DNA of 64,000 nucleotides from assembly GCA_902783375.1 (NCBI GenBank), contig CACZQN010000043.1, positions 16,553 through 80,552 on the forward strand, in the 5' to 3' direction. The notes beneath the pieces were generated by a model that worked only from the letters and a program-made list of their open reading frames with translations, had not been told where the DNA came from and made no database searches. This DNA is from an uncultured Lachnospiraceae bacterium. GTDB lineage: Bacteria > Bacillota > Clostridia > Lachnospirales > Lachnospiraceae. Positions 9,276 to 18,633 of this stretch are shown one piece after another. Numbering within the stretch: the stretch's first letter is position 1; each line of letters starts with the position of its first letter. The translations under genes and the position numbers were made by a program.

Positions 9276-10937
9276 ATGCTGAAGCTCGACAGAATGTTTG
9301 GAAAACATATGGTCCTGCAGCGTGAGAAGCAGATCCCGGTCTGGGGTCAGGCCGATGCAGGGTCCGTGATTACCGTGAAGATAGAAGGAAAGACCTACTG
9401 CGGAAAGGTGGAGGAAGACGGGACGTTCTGCGTCGCCGTCGGACCGATGACCGCAGGTGTCTGCCTGACGATGGAAGTGAAGCGCTTTGCGTCTGAGGAA
9501 GCGGCAGCGGCCGGGACGGAGGTCCTGGACCAGGTGACGATCAAAGATGTGGCAGTCGGAGAGGTATGGCTTGCCGGCGGCCAGTCCAATATGGAATTCC
9601 ATATGCGCTTTGATGCGGATTTCGCAGAGGAGAAAGAGCACCTTGGCCAGAAGACGATGGCTGTCATGACCCAGGCAAGTCAGATCCGGTTCTTTGATTA
9701 TCCGGAAGTGACCTATGATGGGCAGATTGACGAGGAGCCTTACGCAGAAGCATATGCGAAGAATTATGCATTCTGGCGGACCTGCGATCCGGAGAATCTG
9801 GAGCGGTTCTCGGCGGTTGCGTATTATTTTGCAAAGAAGATCCAGGAAGCATACGGCATCCCGGTCGGCATCATCGGCTGCAACTGGGGCGGCACAAAGG
9901 CAAGTTCCTGGATGAGCAAAGAGGCTCTGGCAGCGGCCGGCGGGCAGATCTATCTGGACGAATATGAGGCAGCGCTGAAGGAGCTGGATCTGGCGGAATA
10001 TGAGGAGAAGTTCCGGGCAAATCCCGGGAACTATCACACCGATCTTCTGGCGGATCCGATCAGCAATATGATGCTGGAAGGGGCGACCAAGGAAGAGTTT
10101 ATGGCTGCCATCCAGAAGATGACGGGGATGGATCTCAGCCAGATGGATCTGGATGCCATGAGACCGCAGCTCGGACCGAAGAGCGAGCAGCGTCCGGCAG
10201 GACTCTATGATGCCATGCTGACCAAAGTGGCACCATACGGAATCCGTGGATTTATCTACTATCAGGGCGAATCGGACGGGGATGCGTACAGAGAACTCTA
10301 TGAGACCATCTTCCCGGGACTGATCGAGAACTGGAGAACCCTCTGGGGCGATCCGGAACTGCCGTTCCTGTTTACCCAGATTGCACCGCTCGAGCAGTGG
10401 ATGGACTGCAAGGGCAAAGACTACATCGAGATCAGAAGAGCGCAGCAGGTCACGGAAGATACCGTTGCCGGCGCACATATGGTGACGACCTCGGATGCGG
10501 GCATGCAGTGGGACATCCATCCGAAGAAGAAAAAGCCGGTCGGCGAACGGCTGGCCCTGCAGGCAAGACACTATGTGTATGGGGAGAAGGTTCTCTCCGA
10601 TGCGCCGCGGCTTGTCGATGCAGAAGTTTCTGACGGCGAACTGGCCCTGATCTTTGAAAATGCAGGAAAAGGCCTGAAGCTGGTGGATCAGGATGCCTAT
10701 GGGAACCCGGTAGACGGGGACGCGCTTGGCGGCCTGGTGATCATCCAGAACGGCGAGAAGCTGGAGGGGACACTTGAAGCAGAAGTGACCGCGAAAGACA
10801 CCGTGAGCATTTTCAGTGACGAGATCGATGCGGATGCGGAGATCCTGGTCGAGATCGGCCAGACCGGCTGGTATGTGATCAACCTCGTGAACAGCGAGGG
10901 AATCGCTGCAAGACCGGAGAAGCTGGTTGTGCAGTAA
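9276..10937 (+). CDS. Sialate O-acetylesterase-like SGNH hydrolase
   Basis: The 553-residue protein carries the sialate O-acetylesterase signature. An N-terminal beta domain (MFGKHMVLQREKQIPVWG) leads to the SGNH block GGQSNMEFH with the nucleophile Ser near 104. IIGCNWGGTKASSW, YYQGESD and the C-terminal Asp-x-His triad segment DIHPKKKKPVGERLA follow. Such enzymes remove O-acetyl groups from sialic acids or other glycans. No signal peptide is seen, so it probably acts in the cytoplasm on imported sugars. GAGGGG lies 6 nt before the ATG and dnaB ends 3 nt upstream, which suggests read-through from the replication genes; that is unusual company for a glycan esterase. Confidence 0.85.
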   Translation: MLKLDRMFGKHMVLQREKQIPVWGQADAGSVITVKIEGKTYCGKVEEDGTFCVAVGPMTAGVCLTMEVKRFASEEAAAAGTEVLDQVTIKDVAVGEVWLAGGQSNMEFHMRFDADFAEEKEHLGQKTMAVMTQASQIRFFDYPEVTYDGQIDEEPYAEAYAKNYAFWRTCDPENLERFSAVAYYFAKKIQEAYGIPVGIIGCNWGGTKASSWMSKEALAAAGGQIYLDEYEAALKELDLAEYEEKFRANPGNYHTDLLADPISNMMLEGATKEEFMAAIQKMTGMDLSQMDLDAMRPQLGPKSEQRPAGLYDAMLTKVAPYGIRGFIYYQGESDGDAYRELYETIFPGLIENWRTLWGDPELPFLFTQIAPLEQWMDCKGKDYIEIRRAQQVTEDTVAGAHMVTTSDAGMQWDIHPKKKKPVGERLALQARHYVYGEKVLSDAPRLVDAEVSDGELALIFENAGKGLKLVDQDAYGNPVDGDALGGLVIIQNGEKLEGTLEAEVTAKDTVSIFSDEIDADAEILVEIGQTGWYVINLVNSEGIAARPEKLVVQ

Positions 10938-10966
10938 GCTGACAGCATGATTTCTTTGAACGTGGC

Positions 10967-11160
10967 ATGCTTTTTTACAGACTGGTGAATATGATAGCGG
11001 GGGCTTCCGGAGAAGCATTGACATCTGCAGATATGAAGCAGATTCTCTTCTCATGGCGGTCTCCGCTGCTGCTTGTTCTGGGCATCCTGATCACGGTGCT
11101 CTACATCGTGATCGAACTGTTCGCACAGGTTTATCTTGCGGAAGATATCCTGTCCGGGAC
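10967..11160 (+). pseudogene. Remnant of a GDPD-type membrane domain
   Basis: The frame from ATG 10967 begins MLFYRLVNMIAGASGEAL and continues with a hydrophobic helix (SPLLLVLGILITVLYIVIEL) ending YLAEDILSG. This resembles the first part of the multi-helix membrane domain of glycerophosphodiester phosphodiesterases. After about residue 60 the frame becomes basic and low quality, then runs into the opposing GH13 gene. The rest of the membrane domain and the whole catalytic domain are missing. I infer a truncated leftover that filled the gap between two convergent genes; a small membrane protein remains possible. Confidence 0.5.
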
Positions 11161-11233
11161 TGGAGGACAAAAGCCACGCAGTAATGCAGCACGGCAGAGG
11201 AATAGCGCAGTGCGGTATGCGGGTGCCGTGCAG

Positions 11234-12865
11234 TCAGCGGAGAACCACGCTGGTCATGGCGTCGAGCGTCACCGATGTTCCGTCGAGTGCTGCCTTGCCC
11301 GTGCCGATGAAGGCACTGATTTCTGAAAATGTCCGGCCGGCTGCCGTGGAGAGATCTACGGTGACCGGCTCATTTGTTGTGTTGTGGAGGACGCAGACGG
11401 TCTGATCCTGCCAGGTGGCCATAAAACCGCCGGCCTTCGTATCAGCGAGACTGAGCGCGGTATACGTGCCCCTGGCGATCTCCGGATTCGCATACCGGAT
11501 CAGCAGGAGCTTCCGGTAATAGGAGAGCAGACTGTCCGGATCGGACAGCTGATCATGGACTGTTGAAGAGATCTGGTTTTCCGCCGGATAATCCGCGCCG
11601 ACCGGATCGGCGACGGTATCTCCGTCTCCCCAGAGCATGGCGAGGCGGCGGTTGGCATCCGTATCAGAACTGCCCCTTGATCCCCGGATCCCGATCTCTT
11701 CTCCGTAGTAGATGAACGGGGAACCCGGCGAGAGGATGTAGAGATTGGCAGCCATCTGCATTGCACCGGTGTCAGGAGACAGGAAGCCTGCGGCGCGGTC
11801 CAGGTCGTGATTGGTGAGGAAGGGGACGAGCATGGCATCCGGGTTGCTGCTGCCCTTCAGCTTTTCAAGCGTGGAAGCAACATAGGTGGTATATTTGCCG
11901 ACGTTGCCGTTCCGTGCCGTCTGGGCGATCAGCCCGTCGTATTTCGCAAGGGAGAACTGGAAGCAGTTCAGCACCGGGGTGTAGGTGTCGATGACGACAT
12001 CGCTGTCCCAGACTTCTGCCACCATGTAGATGTCCGGTCTGACAGACCGCAGTTCACCGGTGTACCACACCCAGAAATCCGAGCTGACGTCGTTCTGACC
12101 GTAATAGATGTATTTTGCGGCATCGAAACGGAACCCGTCGACGCCCAGATCCAGATAGTATTTTGCGACATCGAGAACCGCCTCGCGGACAGCAGGGCAG
12201 TCGAAGTTCAGTTCCGGCATATCCGGGGAGAAATTGCACTCGTAAGAATCCGCGGAGTAGCCGAGCGGCAGAAAGGTCCGCCCTGAAGGACTCTCCTCGT
12301 CAGGACCGTGCCAGCTGTAAAAGTCATAGTAGGGATCGTCGGTCAGACCTTTTTCATGGGCTTGTCGGAAGCTGTCAAACCAGGCGTTCCAGGAACTGGT
12401 GTGGTTGATCGGGAGATCCAGGATCACCTCGATATTCCGGCTGTGGCAGTCTTCTAACAGGTCCTTCAGATCTTCCATGGAACCGAACTGGGGATCGATG
12501 GTGTAGAAATCCTGTACATCGTATTTGTGGTAGGAGGGGGAGTAAAAGATGGGCGTCAGCCACAGACCCTCCACGCCAAGGTCATCACCGGCTGCAGGAT
12601 CACCGTCGTTCAGATAATCAAGCCGGTTCCGTATCCCTTTCAGATCACCGATTCCGTCGCCGTCCGAATCCGAGAACGAACCGACGAAGATCTCATAAAA
12701 GACACGGTTGTTGTCCTCGGTGGGAAGTGCATGGGAGAGGTCCGGCGTCATCTCGCCTGAAGCCGGGGTGGAATTCCCGTTTCTCGCACAGGAAGAAAGG
12801 AGAATGGCAGGAAGAAGGAACAGGACGATGATCAGATGCGGTGTTTTTTTGCGGAAAAGGTTCAT
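11234..12865 (-). CDS. GH13 alpha-amylase-family lipoprotein
   Basis: The 543-residue protein has a lipoprotein signal peptide (hydrophobic 11-23, lipobox LLSSC with Cys26). All four GH13 signatures are present: DLPINH, GFRFDAAKY with nucleophile Asp248, AEVW with acid/base Glu284, and FLTNHD with Asp354. A calcium-loop-like DSDGDGIGDL lies near residue 67, and a C-terminal beta domain ends TSVVLR. It should cleave alpha-glucans at the outer face of the membrane. GGAGG lies 7 nt before the start. It is a single minus-strand gene, convergent with the dnaB-esterase run and divergent from the topoisomerase genes, so it is regulated separately. Confidence 0.92.
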   Translation of the reverse strand: MNLFRKKTPHLIIVLFLLPAILLSSCARNGNSTPASGEMTPDLSHALPTEDNNRVFYEIFVGSFSDSDGDGIGDLKGIRNRLDYLNDGDPAAGDDLGVEGLWLTPIFYSPSYHKYDVQDFYTIDPQFGSMEDLKDLLEDCHSRNIEVILDLPINHTSSWNAWFDSFRQAHEKGLTDDPYYDFYSWHGPDEESPSGRTFLPLGYSADSYECNFSPDMPELNFDCPAVREAVLDVAKYYLDLGVDGFRFDAAKYIYYGQNDVSSDFWVWYTGELRSVRPDIYMVAEVWDSDVVIDTYTPVLNCFQFSLAKYDGLIAQTARNGNVGKYTTYVASTLEKLKGSSNPDAMLVPFLTNHDLDRAAGFLSPDTGAMQMAANLYILSPGSPFIYYGEEIGIRGSRGSSDTDANRRLAMLWGDGDTVADPVGADYPAENQISSTVHDQLSDPDSLLSYYRKLLLIRYANPEIARGTYTALSLADTKAGGFMATWQDQTVCVLHNTTNEPVTVDLSTAAGRTFSEISAFIGTGKAALDGTSVTLDAMTSVVLR

Positions 12866-12972
12866 AGGGCACCTCCGGAACTGGAACCATATGCCAATCT
12901 TACAGTGCCATTTTACAGGAAGATCCTTCTTTTGTGAACCTCAATATTTTGACATCCATCCTGAAAATCTGC

Positions 12973-13001
12973 TTGCGCCGGGAGGCGGAATATGCTATGA
13001 T
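12973..13001 (+). promoter_or_regulatory. Upstream promoter for the topoisomerase pair
   Basis: TTGCGC (12973-12978) and TATGAT (12996-13001) are 17 nt apart. It lies 158 nt before the gyrB/parE start in the divergent intergenic region. Confidence 0.4.
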
Positions 13002-13032
13002 GATGCAGAACAGATGTTCGACTCTTTTGCGG

Positions 13033-13061
13033 TTGCAAGCATCGGACTCTTATGGTACAAT
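13033..13061 (+). promoter_or_regulatory. Proximal promoter for the topoisomerase pair
   Basis: TTGCAA (13033-13038) and TACAAT (13056-13061) are 17 nt apart. TGG directly precedes the -10, so there is no TGn extension. The start would fall near 13068, about 90 nt before the coding region. Confidence 0.55.
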
Positions 13062-13158
13062 ATATTGGTATGCTCTCCGGTATGCCATCGAAATCTAGTG
13101 GTAACCGGTGCATGCACCCATGCAGGAGTTCCTGTGTTACTTGGAGGATTGAAGATAT

Positions 13159-15096
13159 ATGGCTACTACGTATGACGGCAGTCAGATCGTTGTTCTGGAA
13201 GGGCTCGAGGCAGTCAGAAAGCGCCCCGGCATGTACATCGGAAGTACCGGGTCAAGAGGATTGCATCACCTGATCTGGGAGATCGTAGATAACGGAATTG
13301 ATGAGCATCTCGCGGGATACTGCGACGAGATTGACATCAGGGTTCAGAAAGATGGAGGGATCTCCATCCGCGACCACGGGCGCGGCGTCCCGGTGGATAT
13401 GCACCCGACGCAGAAGATGACCACGGAGCGTGTGGTCTATACGGTGCTGCATGCAGGCGGCAAGTTCGGGAATAATGTCTACAAGGTTTCCGGCGGTCTG
13501 CACGGTGTCGGCGCATCTGTTGTGAATGCGCTCTCATCAAAGATGTTCGTGGAAGTCCGCAGAGACGGCAAGATCTACCGCGATGAATATAAGAACGGCG
13601 GTAAGCCGGTGACGCCCCTCGAGAAGGGGCTGCTTCCCGTTGCGGGGACCTGCGCGAAGAAGGACACGGGAACCTGCGTGACGTTTTATCCGGATAAGAC
13701 CATCTTTGAGACGGTGGAATTCAAGGCGGATACCATCAAGAAGAAGATGAAGGAGGCGGCCTATCTGAACAAGGGCCTGAAGATCGTCTTTCAGGACGAG
13801 CGGACCGGTGAGGAAGAGGTTTTTGAGGAGAAGGACGGCATCAAGAGCTATATCGCCTATATCAACCGGGAAGAGAAGCCGCTGCACGATGATATCGTCT
13901 ATATCGAAGGGGAGAGCGGGGACATCTCGGTCGAGGTGGCGTTCCAGTATGTCGACAGCTTCACGGAGCAGATCAATTCCTACTGCAACTGTATCAACGT
14001 CGTGGACGGCGGTACGCTGGTGACGGGCTTCAAGACGGCTCTGACCCGCGTGATCAATTCCTACGCGCGGGAACTAGGCAGCCTGAAGGAGAAAGATGAG
14101 AACCTGGACGGAAAGGATATCCGGAACGGTCTCGTCGCGATCATTTCCATCAAGCATCCGGACCCGCAGTTCGAGGGCCAGACCAAGACCAAGCTCGGAA
14201 ACACCGATGCAAAGGTTGCGGTGGACGACGTTTTCTCGAAAGAGGTTACCCGGTATTTTGATAAGAATATCGATGTGCTGAAGGCCATTATTGATAATGC
14301 GCTGAAGGCTTATAAAGCAAGATCTGCCAGCGACAAGGCGCGGAACGCGGTCCTGAAGTCGCTGAATGATACCGATACACGCTCCAAGCTGGCTTCCTGT
14401 TCCTCGAAGAATCCGGCGGAGTGCGAGATCTACATCGTCGAGGGTGATTCCGCAGGCGGAACGGTCAAGACGGCGAGAAACCGCCGGACCCAGGCTGTGC
14501 TGCCGCTTCGTGGAAAGATCCTGAACGTCGAGAAGGCAACGCTTGAGAAGATCCTGGTGAACAACGAGATCAAGTCCATGATCGCCTCCTTCGGCTGCGG
14601 GATCGGAGAAGATTTTGATATTTCCAAGCTTCGCTATGATAAGATCATCATCCTGACCGATGCCGATGTGGACGGCGCGCATATTTCCACGCTGCTGCTG
14701 ACCTTCTTCTACCGGTTCATGCCGGATCTGATCAAGGAAGGAAAGGTGTTCCGCGGACTGCCGCCGCTGTATAAGGTGGATTACGAGGACCGCTCCGGAA
14801 AGACGAAAAAGAAGAAGTCAGAGTATGTCTTCAACGACTATGAACTGGAGAAGTTCCGGGAGATCCCGGACCGGAAGATCCTTTCGATCCAGCGCTACAA
14901 AGGTCTGGGCGAGATGGACGCGGAACAGCTCTGGGAGACGACGCTCGATCCGGAACAGCGTGTGCTTGCGCGGATCGACATCTCCGATACGGTCGAGGCG
15001 GATGAAGTGACCGGCCTCCTGATGGGCTCCGCCGTGCCGCCGCGCCGGGAATTCATTATGACGGAAGCGAAGTATGCAACCCTGGATATCACCTGA
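13159..15096 (+). CDS. Type II topoisomerase ATPase subunit (GyrB/ParE)
   Basis: The 645-residue protein has the GHKL ATPase domain (EIVDNGIDEH, GRGVPVDMHP, GGLHGVGASVVNALS), the transducer with QTKTKLGN, and the TOPRIM domain with EGDSAGG, PLRGKILNVEKA and DADVDGAHI. It lacks the large insert of proteobacterial GyrB, as usual in Firmicutes. PLRGKILNVEKA looks gyrase-like. However, the pair is not next to dnaA-recF, and the partner subunit lacks a GyrA box, so it could be the second topoisomerase (ParE). It is followed after 12 nt by the cleavage subunit. A GGAG ribosome site lies near 13143. Confidence 0.9.
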   Translation: MATTYDGSQIVVLEGLEAVRKRPGMYIGSTGSRGLHHLIWEIVDNGIDEHLAGYCDEIDIRVQKDGGISIRDHGRGVPVDMHPTQKMTTERVVYTVLHAGGKFGNNVYKVSGGLHGVGASVVNALSSKMFVEVRRDGKIYRDEYKNGGKPVTPLEKGLLPVAGTCAKKDTGTCVTFYPDKTIFETVEFKADTIKKKMKEAAYLNKGLKIVFQDERTGEEEVFEEKDGIKSYIAYINREEKPLHDDIVYIEGESGDISVEVAFQYVDSFTEQINSYCNCINVVDGGTLVTGFKTALTRVINSYARELGSLKEKDENLDGKDIRNGLVAIISIKHPDPQFEGQTKTKLGNTDAKVAVDDVFSKEVTRYFDKNIDVLKAIIDNALKAYKARSASDKARNAVLKSLNDTDTRSKLASCSSKNPAECEIYIVEGDSAGGTVKTARNRRTQAVLPLRGKILNVEKATLEKILVNNEIKSMIASFGCGIGEDFDISKLRYDKIIILTDADVDGAHISTLLLTFFYRFMPDLIKEGKVFRGLPPLYKVDYEDRSGKTKKKKSEYVFNDYELEKFREIPDRKILSIQRYKGLGEMDAEQLWETTLDPEQRVLARIDISDTVEADEVTGLLMGSAVPPRREFIMTEAKYATLDIT

Positions 15097-15108
15097 TGAG
15101 AAGAGAAG

Positions 15109-17364
15109 ATGGCTGAGAAGAGAAACAAGGAAGACAGTATTATCATACAGGATTTCTCGGAGGAGATGAAGAACTCCTACCGGGATTACGCGGTCAGCGT
15201 CATCATCGCACGTGCGCTGCCGGACGTCCGCGACGGGCTGAAGCCTGTACAGCGGCGTATCCTCTACGCGATGGATGAGCTGGGTCTGGCTCCGGACAAG
15301 CCGCACAGAAAGAGCGCGCGTATCGTCGGCGATACCATGGGTAAGTATCATCCGCACGGGGATTCTTCGATCTATGATGCGCTGGTGCACATGTCCGAGG
15401 ATTTCACCCTTTCCGTACCGCTGGTGGACGGGCACGGGAACTTCGGCTCGATCGACGGTGACTCTGCTGCGGCAATGCGTTATACCGAGGCCAGGCTGTC
15501 GAAGGGCGCGATGATGCTGCTCGAGGGTCTGGACAAGAACCTTGTCGAATTCATACCGAACTTTGATGAGAGCGAGAAAGAGCCGGTGATCCTGCCGGCG
15601 AGAATTCCGGTCCTGCTGATGAACGGCACCACCGGTATCGCCGTCGGTATGGCGACGAATATCCCGCCGCACAACCCGGCAGAGGTTCTTGACGGAACGA
15701 TGGCGCTGCTTGACAATCCGGAACTGACCGTCAGGGAACTGATGGAATACATTCCGGGACCGGATTTTCCGACCGGCGGAACGATTGTCAATAAGAGTGA
15801 ACTGGAAAATATCTATGAGTCCGGAGAAGGGAAGATCCGCGTCCGCGGGAAAGTGACAACCGAGAAGGGCGAGTACGGACGGACCAACATCGTCGTGACG
15901 GAGATTCCGTTTACGGCATCCGGCTCCAAGACAAGACTGGTCGAGAGCATCGTCGCACTGATGAAGGACCGGGTCTTTGATGAGATCTACGATGTGCGCG
16001 ACGAGTCTTCGAAGGAAGGTATCCGGATCGTCATCGAGGTCAAGAAGGGCAGAGATGTTGACAACCTGCTCGCCGGACTGTATAAGAAGACGGGACTCGA
16101 GGACACCTATTCGGTCAATATGCTGGCGGTCAAGGACCAGCAGCCGATCGTCTTCAATCTGAAGTCCATCCTGCAGGAGTTCATTTCCTTCCAGAAGGAG
16201 ATGTACACAAAGGAATTCACCCATCTGCTGGAAAAGGCACTGGCAAGACAGGAAGTGGTGGAAGGCCTGATCCGGGCGACGGACCTGATCGATCTGATCA
16301 TCGAAGTGCTCAGAGGATCCCAGTCGGTCAGACAGGCGAAGAACTGCCTGATCCACGGAGATACGACGGATATCAGGTTTAAGAGCGCTGCCAGCGAAAA
16401 AGAAGCGAAGAAGTTCGACTTTACTGAAGTGCAGGCAGATGCGATCCTTGCCATGCCGCTCTCCAGATTGATCGGTCTGGAACTGCTGAAGCTGACCGAA
16501 GAGGCAGCGGAGCTGGCAAAGAACATCAAGCGGTACCGGACGATCCTCTCGAAGGAGAAGGAACTGCTGAAGGAGATCCGGAAGGCCCTTGAGGAATACC
16601 GGAAGGTTCTTGCCGGAGACCGGAAGACGGAACTGATCGATGAAGAGAACCAGGTCTATGTGGAAGAGGTCAAGATCGAAGATCTCTATGTCTTCATTGA
16701 CCGGTTCGGCTATACCAAGGTGCTCGATGAAGGTGCCTACCAGAAGGTGACGGATGAGCAGAAGGCGGAGTATCCGCAGATCTTCTCCATGAAGAATACA
16801 GATAAGCTCTGTCTCTTTACAGCCCAGGGCAACATGTACCAGGTCAAGGGTATGATGATCCCGCGGTGCCGCCTGAAGGATAAGGGGACGCTGCTGCACA
16901 ACCTCTCCAAGGTCGGCAGAGAAGAGATCATCGCCTATATCCCATTTGAAAAGCTCTTTGAGTCCATGGTCTTCTTTGCGACGGCAAAGGGATTCGTGAA
17001 GCTGGTATCGGGTGTGGAATTCGACACCAACCGTTCCATGGTCGCGGCGACCAGGCTCGAGGACGGGGACGAACTCAGAGGCCTTTCGGTCCTCTCGGCA
17101 GCGGAGGTGCTTTCGCATAAACTCCGGGTGCTGATGGTGACGAAGAAGAAGCAGTCCCTGGGCTTCCTGCTGGATGAAGTCAGTGAGATGAAGAAGACCG
17201 GCCGTGGTGTGAAGGGCATCAGCCTGGAATCCGGGGATGAGGTGCTCGGAGCCGTTGCGGTGATGCCGACGGTGAAGACGATCGTTGTTGACGGTGATAC
17301 CTATGATGCCACCAAGATCCGTCTGAAGAGCAGAGCCGGAAAACCGTCGAAGACGAAGTGGTAA
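15109..17364 (+). CDS. Type II topoisomerase cleavage subunit (GyrA/ParC)
   Basis: The 751-residue protein has the breakage-reunion domain with catalytic Tyr125 in AAMRYTEAR. The quinolone region [10 protein letters not shown] (81-90) keeps Ser86 and Asp90, the residues expected in a sensitive enzyme. The tower, coiled coil and a C-terminal beta-pinwheel-like region (about 510-740) follow. A canonical GyrA box (QRRGGKG) is missing; the matching place reads [12 protein letters not shown]. GyrA proteins are usually longer (above 800 residues), so this may be a topoisomerase IV subunit or a divergent gyrase. It is co-transcribed with the ATPase subunit. Confidence 0.88.
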   Translation: MAEKRNKEDSIIIQDFSEEMKNSYRDYAVSVIIARALPDVRDGLKPVQRRILYAMDELGLAPDKPHRKSARIVGDTMGKYHPHGDSSIYDALVHMSEDFTLSVPLVDGHGNFGSIDGDSAAAMRYTEARLSKGAMMLLEGLDKNLVEFIPNFDESEKEPVILPARIPVLLMNGTTGIAVGMATNIPPHNPAEVLDGTMALLDNPELTVRELMEYIPGPDFPTGGTIVNKSELENIYESGEGKIRVRGKVTTEKGEYGRTNIVVTEIPFTASGSKTRLVESIVALMKDRVFDEIYDVRDESSKEGIRIVIEVKKGRDVDNLLAGLYKKTGLEDTYSVNMLAVKDQQPIVFNLKSILQEFISFQKEMYTKEFTHLLEKALARQEVVEGLIRATDLIDLIIEVLRGSQSVRQAKNCLIHGDTTDIRFKSAASEKEAKKFDFTEVQADAILAMPLSRLIGLELLKLTEEAAELAKNIKRYRTILSKEKELLKEIRKALEEYRKVLAGDRKTELIDEENQVYVEEVKIEDLYVFIDRFGYTKVLDEGAYQKVTDEQKAEYPQIFSMKNTDKLCLFTAQGNMYQVKGMMIPRCRLKDKGTLLHNLSKVGREEIIAYIPFEKLFESMVFFATAKGFVKLVSGVEFDTNRSMVAATRLEDGDELRGLSVLSAAEVLSHKLRVLMVTKKKQSLGFLLDEVSEMKKTGRGVKGISLESGDEVLGAVAVMPTVKTIVVDGDTYDATKIRLKSRAGKPSKTKW

Positions 17365-17403
17365 GTTCAGAACAGTAAGAATACAGGAAAGAAGAATAAG
17401 AAG

Positions 17404-18624
17404 ATGAGTGCTGTCATTGACCGCTTTTTAAAATATGTTTCCTTTGATACGCAGTCAGAGGGTGATCACGAGGAAGTGCCGAGCACGGAGAAGCAGTGGG
17501 AACTCGCCAGATATCTGGCAGAGGAGATGAAGGCCATGGGGCTGGCGGATGTGGAACTGCGGGATCATGCCTATGTTTTCGGAACACTTCCGGCAAATAC
17601 CGATGAGGATCTGCCGGTTCTGGGACTGATCGCGCACATGGATACGTCCGATGCGATCAGCGGCAAGGACGTGAAGCCGCGGATGGTCTCTTACCAGGGC
17701 GGGGATATTGTGCTCAACGAAGAGAAGGACATCGTGATGCGGGCCGCAGAGTTTCCGCGCCTTCAGAACTATGTCGGGAAGACCCTGATCGTGACCGACG
17801 GGACGACCCTGCTCGGGGCAGATGACAAGGCCGGTGTGGCCGAGATCATGAGTGCCTGCGCGTATCTGCTGGAGCATCCGGAGATCAAGCACGGGCCGGT
17901 GCGGATCGGGTTTACCCCGGATGAAGAGGTCGGGAACGGCCCGAAGTATTTCGATGTGGATGCCTTCGGCGCCGACTATGCCTATACGGTGGACGGCGGT
18001 GCGATCGGCGAGATCGAATATGAGAATTTCAATGCAGCAGGCGCTGCAGTGACTGTGCACGGGACATCGATTCACCCGGGAGCCGCGAAGTGGAAGATGA
18101 AGGACGGGATCCGGATTGCCATGGAGTTTGAGAACCTGCTTCCGGTCTACCAGGATCCATACTGCACCGACGGTTATGAAGGCTTCTTCCACATCGTCGG
18201 CATCAAGGGATCGACGGAACAGGTCGAGATGGCCTACATCATCCGGGATCATGACATGCAGAAGTTTGAAGAGAAGAAGGCGCTGTTTGCAGAAGCGGCC
18301 GCTTTTCTGAATAAGAAGTACGGCGCAGGAACCGTCGAAGTGCGGATGCGGGATTCCTACTACAACATGAAAGAGATGATCGAGCCGAACATGCACCTGA
18401 TCGAGAATGCGAAAGCGGCGATGGAGGAGCTCGGGATTCAGCCGGTGATCTCTCCGATCCGCGGCGGAACCGACGGCGCACAGCTTTCGTTCATGGGACT
18501 GCCGTGCCCGAATCTTTGTACCGGCGGCGAGAACTGCCACGGGAAGTTCGAATTCGCCTGCGTGGAAGACATGGAAAAGATTACGGGACTGCTGACCGCC
18601 ATCATCTGCCGGTATGCGGCATAG
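17404..18624 (+). CDS. pepT: Peptidase T
   Basis: PepT is a cytoplasmic di-zinc aminopeptidase that releases the N-terminal residue from tripeptides. The 406-residue length and the motifs fit well: AHMDTSDAISG with zinc ligand His78 and Asp80, GADDKAGVAEI, the catalytic pair in TPDEEVGNGP, HGTSIHPG in the lid domain, and RGGTDGAQLSFMGLPCPNL with GGENCHGKFE near the end. murL begins within 10 nt of its stop, so the peptidase and the peptidoglycan genes may share a transcript. Confidence 0.97.
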   Translation: MSAVIDRFLKYVSFDTQSEGDHEEVPSTEKQWELARYLAEEMKAMGLADVELRDHAYVFGTLPANTDEDLPVLGLIAHMDTSDAISGKDVKPRMVSYQGGDIVLNEEKDIVMRAAEFPRLQNYVGKTLIVTDGTTLLGADDKAGVAEIMSACAYLLEHPEIKHGPVRIGFTPDEEVGNGPKYFDVDAFGADYAYTVDGGAIGEIEYENFNAAGAAVTVHGTSIHPGAAKWKMKDGIRIAMEFENLLPVYQDPYCTDGYEGFFHIVGIKGSTEQVEMAYIIRDHDMQKFEEKKALFAEAAAFLNKKYGAGTVEVRMRDSYYNMKEMIEPNMHLIENAKAAMEELGIQPVISPIRGGTDGAQLSFMGLPCPNLCTGGENCHGKFEFACVEDMEKITGLLTAIICRYAA

Positions 18625-18633
18625 AGGATCATG

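Noticed and set aside
13159..13160. Chromosome origin near the gyrase-like pair and dnaB
   Set aside because: No dnaA, dnaN or recF and no cluster of DnaA boxes were seen around it.
14818..17118. Very long minus-strand open frame (766 codons) opposite the topoisomerase genes
   Set aside because: It is antisense to clear topoisomerase coding sequence, has no family motif, and reflects high-GC codon bias on the opposite strand. Similar long shadows at 8745-11054, 416-1936 and 43574-44926 were dropped for the same reason.
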